In this document: positions 1 through 5,376 of the stretch, one piece after another
Numbering within the stretch: position 1 is the first letter of the stretch
Layout: every line of letters begins with the position of its first letter
DNA from: Prevotella sp. CAG:924
GTDB taxonomy: Bacteria; Bacteroidota; Bacteroidia; Bacteroidales; Bacteroidaceae
Length of the DNA stretch: 8,755 nucleotides
Reading direction: 5' to 3'
Assembly: GCA_000431975.1 (NCBI GenBank)
Contig: HF988491.1
Coordinates: forward strand, 1 to 8,755
Notes under the pieces: model-generated
Databases searched by the model: none
What the model saw: the letters and a program-made list of their open reading frames with translations, nothing else
What the model was told of the DNA's origin: nothing
Position numbers and translations under genes: made by a program

Positions 1-110
1 AAACGGCCGTTCTCGGACGGGCTGGGGGTGGACAGAAGAAAGGAGACTGATGCCTGATCAAAGAAAAAGGATATGGAAATATTGTTGATAGATCGGAGTG
101 TCATATATTC
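1..110. other. Unresolved left edge, possible tail of an upstream gene
   Basis: All three forward frames are open at the left edge and close soon after, at 48-50, 55-57 and 86-88. One of them could be the last residues of an upstream gene, but the fragment is too short to choose a frame or recognise a family. A TGATG overlap at 48-52, preceded by AGGAG at 41-45, looks like a coupled start, but the frame it opens has only 12 codons. I see no terminator here, so it is unclear whether any upstream transcript ends before the gene at 360. Confidence 0.3.
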
Positions 111-261
111 ATGCCGGTTGCCGAGGTGGATAGGTACGTTATAAAAAGAGAAAATAATTTCAATGCTAGAAGGAGCTTGAGGAAAAGAAAAGTCTTGCAT
201 AGGGTCCTTCTTTGTTTTAAGATTTTTCCTCTTTGTCTCATTTTCTCCGTGAAAAATGCCG

Positions 262-288
262 TTGTTTGCCGATTTATTGCTAAATTTG
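262..288 (+). promoter_or_regulatory. Probable Bacteroidetes-type promoter of the ppiD-like gene
   Basis: The -7 box TAAATTTG at 281-288 matches the Bacteroidetes consensus TAnnTTTG exactly. The -33 element is poor: a TTG at 262-264 lies 16 bases upstream and a TTTG at 265-268 only 12 bases upstream, whereas about 19 is usual. Transcription would start near 293-296, giving an untranslated leader of about 65 bases. Confidence 0.5.
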
Positions 289-305
289 TGCACTTTAATA
301 GTGCA
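289..305. repeat. Inverted repeat at the predicted ppiD transcription start
   Basis: TGCACT at 289-294 and AGTGCA at 300-305 are perfect inverted arms around the 5-base spacer TTAAT. The repeat begins at the base right after the -7 box and covers the predicted start point. It could be an operator for a dimeric regulator or a small hairpin at the 5' end of the mRNA. The arms are only 6 bp, so chance is possible. Confidence 0.4.
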
Positions 306-359
306 AAAACCTCTTATAAAATAGGAAAAATAAATATTAAAACATAAATAAATCAACAA

Positions 360-2501
360 ATGGCAGCATTAGGAAAGATAAGAAGCTGGGGTGTCGTGCT
401 GATTGTTATCATCGGTGGCGGCCTTTTTGCTTTCATTGCCGAAGAGGCTTTCCGATCTTGCGAAGCAAGTAGAAACAACCAGCGACAGCAGGTTGGTCAA
501 GTGTTAGGTGAAAACATTAGTGTCGAAGAGTTCTCTAAGCTCGTTGACGACGTACAGCAAGCTATGAAGGTCCAGGGTCAGGATAATCTGACAGAGGATC
601 AGCTCAACCAGGTGCGTGACGGCGTATGGCAGAACTATGTGCAGTACAAGCTCATTGAGAATGAGTGTGAGAAACTGGGCCTTACCGTTACGGACGGTGA
701 GATGCAGAATGTGCTCAAAGAGGGTACGAACCAGATGCTTCTCTCTACTCCTTTCGTGAACCGTCAGACAGGCCGTTTCGATGCTAACCAGCTGGGACAG
801 TTCCTCGCTCAGTATAAGCAGCAGAAGAATGCCAACCCGCAGGTGGCAGAGCAGATGGACGCCATCTACAAGTATTGGACTTACATTGAGAAGACGCTCC
901 GTGAGCAGCTTCTCATCCAGAAGTATCAGAGCCTGCTGGCTCACTGCTTCCTTTCTAACCCTGTTGAGGCAAAGATGGCATTCAAAGATGAGAATGAGGA
1001 AAGCCAGATACAGCTCGCCTCTTATCCTTACAGCTCTGTTGAGGATAGCAAAGTGAAGATCTCCGACAGTGATCTGAAGGCTAAATATGAGGAGTTGAAG
1101 CCCCGTTTTGCACAGTATGTGGAGAGCCGCGACATCAAGTATATTGATGTGCCTATCGTTGCTTCTGCAGCAGACCGTGCAGCCATCCAGAAGACATTCC
1201 GCGACTATGCTACGCAGCTGGCCGCCGCTCAAGATCCTACAGAGGTCGTACGTAAGTCTACCTCTTCTGTACAGTATCTTGGCCTGCCCATCGGTAAGGA
1301 GGCTTATCCTCAGGATCTGCAGGGTCGCCTCGACTCTATGGCTGTAGGTCAGACCTACGGACCGGTGGAGAACAAGCAGGACAACACGATGAACCTGATT
1401 AAGCTCGTGGCTAAGCAGCAGCTGCCCGACTCTGTTCAGATCCGCGCCATCCAGGTGCAGGGCACTACACCGGAGGAGGCTCAGACACGTGCCGACTCTG
1501 TAGTGAATGCCATCAAGGGTGGTGCTGACTTCCCCACAGTGGCTAAACGTTATGGTCAGGAAGGTCAGCAGCAGTGGATCACGACCCGTATGTATGAATA
1601 CTCTAACTCGATCGATAACGATACTCGTAACTATCTGACACAGATCCAGACGATGGCTAAGAACGAAGTACGTGCCATCAAGACCATGGCCGGACAGTTG
1701 GTTGTACAGGTGACCGACAGCCGCAATCCTATTACGAAGTATCAGGCTGCCGTGATCAAGAAGCCGATCGACTATTCTAAGGATACGCGCGGTTTGGCTT
1801 ACAATAAGTTCAGCACCTTCCTCAGCGCTAATCAGGATGCCAAGTCTTTGCTGGCCAACGCAGCTAAGAGCGGTTATAAGGTGCAGGAGGCCAAGGATGT
1901 GACGACTTCTCAGCACTATCTCGCCGGTATCCGTTCGACACGCGATGCCATGATGTGGTTGTTCAAGGCAGAGAAGGGTGATATGTCACAGATGTATGAG
2001 GTAGGCGACAACGGTAATCATCTGCTCGTAGTCGTTTGTGAGAATATCCATCCTATCGGCTATCGCGGTCTCGATGATCCTCAGGTGAAGGAGCTCGTAC
2101 GTCAGGAGGTGCTCCGCGACAAGAAAGCAGAAATGCTGATGGCTAAGGCCAAGGGCGTGAAGAGCATCGCTGCAGCTAAGGCCAAGGGCGCTGTCGTTAC
2201 TGCTGTCAATCAGGTGACATTCGCCGCTCCTGTATTCGTACAGGCAACCGGTGCGAGCGAGCCTGCTTTGAGTGGTGCTGTAGCAGCTGCTCAGAAGGGT
2301 AAGTTCTCTACCCACGCTGTGAAGGGTCTCGGCGGTGTATATCAGTTCCAGGTAGTAAATCGTAAGATGAACAAGGCTAAGTTCGATGAGAAGGCTATGG
2401 AGGCTAAGCTCCGCCAGCGTGCCATGCAGTATGCCGGCAACTTCATGAACGAACTCTTCATAAAGGCCGGTGTGGTGGACAACCGCTACCTGTTCTTCTA
2501 A
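360..2501 (+). CDS. ppiD: PpiD/SurA-like periplasmic folding factor (SurA N-terminal domain protein)
   Basis: This 713-residue protein is a membrane-anchored chaperone of the PpiD/SurA class, acting on proteins newly exported to the periplasm. The start MAALGKIRSWG followed by a hydrophobic segment at about residues 11-28 is the typical Bacteroidetes opening: one anchor with the body in the periplasm. A SurA-N-like helical region spans about 45-250 and a parvulin-like segment about 355-455, where the pattern A-x-x-G-x-D-F-x-x-V-A is visible near 384-396. The usual parvulin motif RASHIL is replaced by RAIQVQ at 362-367, so the conserved histidine is missing and isomerase activity is doubtful; several PpiD proteins act mainly as chaperones. 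A second, weaker parvulin-like stretch lies near 600-668. The length fits the family. The start at 360 follows an AT-rich leader without a Shine-Dalgarno sequence and places the anchor correctly. The gene appears monocistronic, with its own promoter and a strong terminator 29 bases after the stop. The gene symbol names the family only; orthology to enterobacterial ppiD is not proven. Confidence 0.88.
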   Translation: MAALGKIRSWGVVLIVIIGGGLFAFIAEEAFRSCEASRNNQRQQVGQVLGENISVEEFSKLVDDVQQAMKVQGQDNLTEDQLNQVRDGVWQNYVQYKLIENECEKLGLTVTDGEMQNVLKEGTNQMLLSTPFVNRQTGRFDANQLGQFLAQYKQQKNANPQVAEQMDAIYKYWTYIEKTLREQLLIQKYQSLLAHCFLSNPVEAKMAFKDENEESQIQLASYPYSSVEDSKVKISDSDLKAKYEELKPRFAQYVESRDIKYIDVPIVASAADRAAIQKTFRDYATQLAAAQDPTEVVRKSTSSVQYLGLPIGKEAYPQDLQGRLDSMAVGQTYGPVENKQDNTMNLIKLVAKQQLPDSVQIRAIQVQGTTPEEAQTRADSVVNAIKGGADFPTVAKRYGQEGQQQWITTRMYEYSNSIDNDTRNYLTQIQTMAKNEVRAIKTMAGQLVVQVTDSRNPITKYQAAVIKKPIDYSKDTRGLAYNKFSTFLSANQDAKSLLANAAKSGYKVQEAKDVTTSQHYLAGIRSTRDAMMWLFKAEKGDMSQMYEVGDNGNHLLVVVCENIHPIGYRGLDDPQVKELVRQEVLRDKKAEMLMAKAKGVKSIAAAKAKGAVVTAVNQVTFAAPVFVQATGASEPALSGAVAAAQKGKFSTHAVKGLGGVYQFQVVNRKMNKAKFDEKAMEAKLRQRAMQYAGNFMNELFIKAGVVDNRYLFF

Positions 2502-2530
2502 ACAACGACATTATCCAAGTCGAATAATTA

Positions 2531-2580
2531 AAAACAAGGGTAGTCTCTCATTCTGCTGAGACTACCCTTGTTTTTTGTTT
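2531..2580. terminator. Strong bidirectional intrinsic terminator after the ppiD-like gene
   Basis: Positions 2531-2547 and 2558-2574 form a perfect 17-bp stem (core AAGGGTAGTCTC against GAGACTACCCTT) around a 10-base loop. A T-rich run follows on the + strand through 2580. On the - strand the stem is also followed by a run of Ts, from the AAAAA before the left arm. It can therefore stop the + strand ppiD-like transcript and also - strand transcripts coming from the gene at 3087-3899. Confidence 0.93.
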
Positions 2581-2884
2581 CTGGATAGAGAAAGAAACTA
2601 TACTGTCAGTGCGGAGGGGAAACGGCGTCTAAGGACATAGTGGTACGGTTGGTAGTACGCTGTAACTGGAAACTGATCAGAGATCGCACCACTTTCGATG
2701 AGACGGAAGGATTTCGTACTATTGTCGAGTAGTCTGCCTGTCATCTATATTGAAGGTGTAGTGGTCTTGTCGAGACAAGGTGCAGGGAGGAATGCTCGCA
2801 GGAGAATAGGAAACATCGAGTTACCCGATATGATAATATTAAAAGAAACGTCCGCGGTCTAATGACAGGTTGCGGTTAAATATG

Positions 2885-2940
2885 AGAATCCCTCTATTCC
2901 GGTCGTATATGTGCGACCCGAATAGAGGGATTTTATTTAT
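2885..2940 (+). terminator. Second intrinsic terminator, long interrupted stem
   Basis: The left arm begins at 2885 and the right arm ends at 2934. AATCCCTCTATTC at 2887-2899 pairs fully with 2920-2932; then comes a single C-C mismatch (2900/2919), a further 5-bp stem GGTCG/CGACC (2901-2905/2914-2918) and an 8-base loop. The T-rich stretch TTTTATTTAT follows on the + strand. On the - strand the sequence after the stem is less T-rich (TTCTCATATTT), so termination there, for the gene at 3087-3899, would be weaker. Because the ppiD-like transcript should already end at 2580, this hairpin implies either a separate + transcript from 2581-2885 or a shared role with the - strand gene. Confidence 0.8.
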
Positions 2941-2950
2941 ATTCTCAGTC

Positions 2951-2969
2951 TGTGGGCATTTTACCCACA
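2951..2969. repeat. Small inverted repeat
   Basis: TGTGGG at 2951-2956 and CCCACA at 2964-2969 pair perfectly across a 7-base loop. No T-run follows on either strand, so it does not look like a terminator. It lies in the 3' flank of the - strand gene and might stabilise the end of its transcript; the role is unknown. Confidence 0.35.
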
Positions 2970-3086
2970 TTGGTCATTTATAGACAAATCATGTCAGGAA
3001 TCCCCATGAAATATAAATATTTACGGCTAATGACTGATTGGGGGTATCCTTATATTGCCTTTTGGACTATCGATTTTGAATAATCC

Positions 3087-3899
3087 TTAGTAAACTTCGT
3101 CGTCGACAATATCTTCAGCCTCTAGATTGAGGTCTTCAGGATTCTCATCGAAAGTGGTGCGATAGCTTTCTTCTGTGAGCTTGTCCTCGTCGAAAGCGTC
3201 GTCATCATCATCGTCAGTATCCTTTTCACGCTCTTCAGGATAGTTGTCATCATCCTCCTGAGCATCATCGCTGTCGTCCATGTTGTCGAGCGTGCCCATA
3301 TTGTCGAGCTTAACCTTCGGCGTCTCTGTTTCGGGCTTCTCCTTGGCGAAGATGGCCTCGGTCCACAATCCTTTAGGAATTTCTAGCACCTCGTAGCCGT
3401 CATTGACCTTTTTCTCATACAGTCCTCCGGGTTTGTGCATGCGGTCTTTGGGAAGGGTGGTGGTAGAGATGTCGAAACCGCTCTGAATAATGTCCTGTAC
3501 ACTTTGGGGCAGTGAGTCCCATCCTCCGCCGAAGTTACGGTCGAGCACTTCTATGAGTTTTGCTGCGGAGATGTGACGAATGTTCTCATAGGTCAGATCG
3601 GTGATACGCAGAATGGGGCGTTTCTTGATGGCGATTTTTTTCTTTGTGCCATCATCCATTTTCATGATACCGGTCTTGAATCCGCGTGCTTCGTACTTCT
3701 TGACGATCTCCGGTTTGTCGATCTTGATTTCCTCCAGGTCGAAGGCCGATTTGATAATGTCGAGGAAACGGCGGGTATTGCCTTTTAGTTCCGCATCCTT
3801 ATCGGCGGTTTCCCATAGGCGGAAAACATCGTTTTCCTGAATATCCCACACGTTGCTCTTGGTCAACGTCTTAAGGGTCACTGCTTTTTTTTCTTTCAT
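3087..3899 (-). CDS. Protein of unknown function with a highly acidic C-terminal tail
   Basis: I do not recognise this 270-residue protein. It has no signal peptide and no membrane segment, so it is probably cytoplasmic. Residues 1-100 are rich in Lys, Asp and Glu and probably helical (SNVWDIQENDVFRLWE at 15-30; TRRFLDIIKSAFDL at 42-55). Residues 100-185 form the most ordered-looking part, with Trp, Gly and Pro motifs such as FGGGWDSLP at 123-131 and HKPGGLY at 155-161. From about 186 the protein turns into a low-complexity acidic tail with a run of six aspartates at 229-234 and a duplicated LDNM at 198-201 and 204-207. Such tails are common in proteins that bind basic partners or mimic nucleic acid, but that is only a possibility here. 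A run of eight As lies in codons 3-5. It is divergent from the tat operon and convergent with the ppiD-like gene. The start is supported by the promoter 22 bases upstream and by the absence of a better ATG. Confidence 0.82.
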   Translation of the reverse strand: MKEKKAVTLKTLTKSNVWDIQENDVFRLWETADKDAELKGNTRRFLDIIKSAFDLEEIKIDKPEIVKKYEARGFKTGIMKMDDGTKKKIAIKKRPILRITDLTYENIRHISAAKLIEVLDRNFGGGWDSLPQSVQDIIQSGFDISTTTLPKDRMHKPGGLYEKKVNDGYEVLEIPKGLWTEAIFAKEKPETETPKVKLDNMGTLDNMDDSDDAQEDDDNYPEEREKDTDDDDDDAFDEDKLTEESYRTTFDENPEDLNLEAEDIVDDEVY

Positions 3900-3920
3900 A
3901 GCGATCTATCTTTTATGCTG

Positions 3921-3951
3921 CAAAAGTAATATATAATCCGTAATCTGCAAA
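3921..3951 (-). promoter_or_regulatory. Near-perfect Bacteroidetes promoter for the acidic-tail gene
   Basis: Read on the - strand, TTTG (3951-3948) is followed after exactly 19 bases by TACTTTTG (3928-3921). These match the -33 TTTG and -7 TAnnTTTG consensus with ideal spacing. Transcription would start near 3915, leaving a very short leader of about 15 bases before the ATG at 3899. This is the best promoter match in the window. Confidence 0.78.
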
Positions 3952-4191
3952 CGAATAATTCGTATTTTTTATTTTCTTCTCGTGTTGTCGTGGGCCTATA
4001 AGAGCTTCTGATTCGTGGTTGCACTCTCTTTGCCGGAAAGAGTGACTAGACATCAGTTTGGCTTTCCTGTCGTTGCATGGTCGTCTATTCTAGTAGTAAT
4101 ATTGTTTTTCCGGAGACGATAAAACGATTAAAAACAGTGATTTGTATCCGTTTTTTAGTAAAATGTATAACTATTATTGCCATACTTTTCT

Positions 4192-4199
4192 TATATTTG
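4192..4199 (+). promoter_or_regulatory. Probable -7 box of the tatAC operon promoter
   Basis: TATATTTG matches TAnnTTTG exactly. No TTTG lies at the ideal distance upstream; a TTG at 4177-4179 is only 12 bases away, so the -33 part is weak and an activator could be needed. Transcription would start near 4205, giving a leader of about 70 bases that includes the hairpin at 4224-4238. Confidence 0.5.
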
Positions 4200-4223
4200 C
4201 ACATATTTTAATAGGATAAGAAT

Positions 4224-4238
4224 ATCCCTTTAAGGGAT
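4224..4238 (+). repeat. Palindromic hairpin in the tatA leader
   Basis: ATCCCTT at 4224-4230 and AAGGGAT at 4232-4238 are perfect inverted arms around a single T; as RNA this gives a 6-bp stem with a 3-base loop. It lies about 20 bases after the predicted transcription start and 38 bases before the tatA start codon. It could be an operator half-site pair or a leader hairpin that affects mRNA stability. No T-run follows. Confidence 0.4.
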
Positions 4239-4275
4239 TATAGGCACAAGACGTAGAACCAAAATTTAGAACTAT

Positions 4276-4527
4276 ATGATAGGAATGCAAGAAGTTATAG
4301 TCATAGCGCTCATCATTCTTTTACTTTTCGGTGGAAAGAAGATCCCTGAGTTGATGAAAGGCTTAGGCCAGGGCGTGAAGAGTTTTAAGAACGAGATGAA
4401 TGGAGTGGTGGACAGTGACAATCCTACAACAACGGATAAAACGCAATCGCCTTCCGACCGCCCGACATCAGATCAGGCATCACGTGCAACAAAGGATACG
4501 GACGAGACTGCACAGTCACAAAAGTAA
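4276..4527 (+). CDS. tatA: Sec-independent protein translocase subunit TatA
   Basis: TatA oligomerises at TatC to form the passage for folded proteins with twin-arginine signals. This 83-residue protein has the standard layout: a short N-terminal membrane helix (about residues 5-18), the FG hinge at 18-19, then GKKIPELMKGLGQGVKSFK as the amphipathic helix (20-38), and a polar tail rich in Ser, Thr, Asp and Gln (about 45-83). Glu6 lies 12 residues before the hinge Phe, the position of Gln8 in E. coli TatA and Glu8 in TatB. With no tatB in view, this suggests a TatA that also does the TatB job, as in two-component Tat systems. tatC starts 20 bases after the stop. The start at 4276 follows an A-rich leader; a second ATG at 4285 is possible but would shorten the N terminus to begin at Met4. 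Confidence 0.95.
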   Translation: MIGMQEVIVIALIILLLFGGKKIPELMKGLGQGVKSFKNEMNGVVDSDNPTTTDKTQSPSDRPTSDQASRATKDTDETAQSQK

Positions 4528-4547
4528 ACTGACCGGGGACGAAGACG

Positions 4548-5309
4548 ATGGACGAACAGGGAATGAGTTTCTGGGATCATCTCGATGTGCTCAGAGCGGT
4601 GATCCTACGCATGATTGTCGTCACGATCGTCGTGGCTGTGGCTGCGTTCTGTCTGAAGACCCAGCTGTTTGATATCGTACTGGCACCTACGCGCAACAGT
4701 TTCCCTACCTACCGGCTTGTCGGTGCGCCACCTTTTACGTTACGGTTGGTCAATATCGGGTTGACGGAACAGTTTGTCATCCATGTGAAGACGGCGATCG
4801 TGGCTGGTGTGATCGGTGCGTCGCCTTATATTCTCTATCAGCTCTACCGCTTCATCTCACCGGCACTCTATGAGCGCGAGCGCCGTCACGCTACGCAGGT
4901 CGTGGCCGCGGGATATGTAATGTTCATTGTCGGACTGGTGGTGAACTATCTGCTAATCTTTCCGTTGACGCTCCGTTTCCTGTCCACCTATTCGATTAGC
5001 ACAGCGGTAGGCAACATGCTTACGCTTGAGAGCTATATGAACACGCTTCTCTCGATGAGCCTCACCTTTGGAATCGTATTTGAGATACCTGTTATCAGTT
5101 GGCTGCTGGCTCTCTGCGGATTGCTCCGGTCGGAATGGATGCGCAACTACCGCAAGCACGCTTTTGTTGTTGTGCTGGTTGTTGCGGCCATTATCACGCC
5201 GACAGGTGATGCTTTCACGCTAGCTATAGTCTCCTTGCCGATCTGGCTGCTATATGAATCAAGCATCTGGATCGTCAGACAGGTGGAACGGGGAAAAACG
5301 AGGGTATGA
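4548..5309 (+). CDS. tatC: Sec-independent protein translocase subunit TatC
   Basis: TatC is the receptor of the Tat translocase: it binds twin-arginine signal peptides at its cytoplasmic face and recruits TatA. The 253-residue length and six predicted membrane segments (about 17-36, 75-97, 117-138, 160-181, 204-217, 221-245) fit the family. Recognisable parts are SPYILYQLYRFISPALYERERR at 92-113 (first half SPYILYQLYRF, second half ISPALYERERR), with Glu111 matching the essential Glu103 of E. coli, and ITPTGDAFTLAIVSLP at 216-231 with Asp221 matching the conserved aspartate of the last helices. The N-terminal motif normally reading HLxELR is HLDVLR at 11-16, so the glutamate matching E. coli Glu15 is Val14, with Asp13 beside it. 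The gene follows tatA by 20 bases and precedes two genes with twin-arginine motifs. There is only a weak GGGGA about 10 bases before the start. Confidence 0.96.
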   Translation: MDEQGMSFWDHLDVLRAVILRMIVVTIVVAVAAFCLKTQLFDIVLAPTRNSFPTYRLVGAPPFTLRLVNIGLTEQFVIHVKTAIVAGVIGASPYILYQLYRFISPALYERERRHATQVVAAGYVMFIVGLVVNYLLIFPLTLRFLSTYSISTAVGNMLTLESYMNTLLSMSLTFGIVFEIPVISWLLALCGLLRSEWMRNYRKHAFVVVLVVAAIITPTGDAFTLAIVSLPIWLLYESSIWIVRQVERGKTRV

Positions 5310-5376
5310 CCGACTCGCCTGCAGACTCTGTGTAGGCAGCTTAATTATAGACAACAAACGATAAACAATCACTATT

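Larger units (their letters stand above)
2581..3086. other. 506-bp convergent intergenic region, no convincing gene; possible small RNA or decayed element
   Basis: The region lies between the stop of the ppiD-like gene on the + strand and the stop of the gene on the - strand. Only short frames are open: 54 codons at 2698-2862 (+) and 48 codons at 2598-2744 (-). They overlap on opposite strands and neither is recognised. A strong terminator at 2885-2940 has no obvious + strand gene feeding it. Small complementary pairs in the + strand sequence are AGTGGT 2639-2644 with ACCACT 2688-2693, ACTA 2718-2721 with TAGT 2730-2733, and CTTGT 2766-2770 with ACAAG 2775-2779. I looked for the conserved parts of RNase P RNA, tmRNA and tRNAs and did not see them. 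No TAnnTTTG box was found inside. Confidence 0.6.
3900..4275. other. Divergent 376-bp regulatory region between the acidic-tail gene and tatA
   Basis: This spacer holds the - strand promoter at 3921-3951 and the + strand -7 box at 4192-4199. Between them, 4022-4044 forms an imperfect hairpin: CACTCT 4022-4027 pairs with AGAGTG 4039-4044, two T-A pairs extend it after one bulged C, and a small loop closes it. No T-run follows, so it is a possible operator and not a terminator. A 44-codon open frame at 4077-4211 runs through the tatA promoter and is not taken as a gene. I see nothing else in the region. Confidence 0.6.

Noticed and set aside
111..347. 78-codon open frame before the ppiD-like gene
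   Set aside because: It runs straight through the predicted promoter and leader, is very AT-rich and Lys/Phe-heavy at its end, and resembles no family.
504..1916. 470-codon open frame on the - strand inside the ppiD-like gene
   Set aside because: It is antisense to a clear coding sequence; its Leu/Arg/His-rich composition is what codon bias on the other strand produces.
2698..2862. 54-codon + strand frame ending 22 bases before the second terminator
   Set aside because: The placement is suggestive, but the product is an unrecognised Arg-rich sequence, there is no promoter or leader signal, and such a length is expected by chance in 500 bases.
2581..2880. RNase P RNA, tmRNA or tRNA in the gene-free segment
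   Set aside because: None of the conserved core sequences of these RNAs was seen on either strand by eye.
4077..4211. 44-codon frame with a hydrophobic end before tatA
   Set aside because: It overlaps the tatA -7 box, and its hydrophobicity follows from AT-rich sequence.
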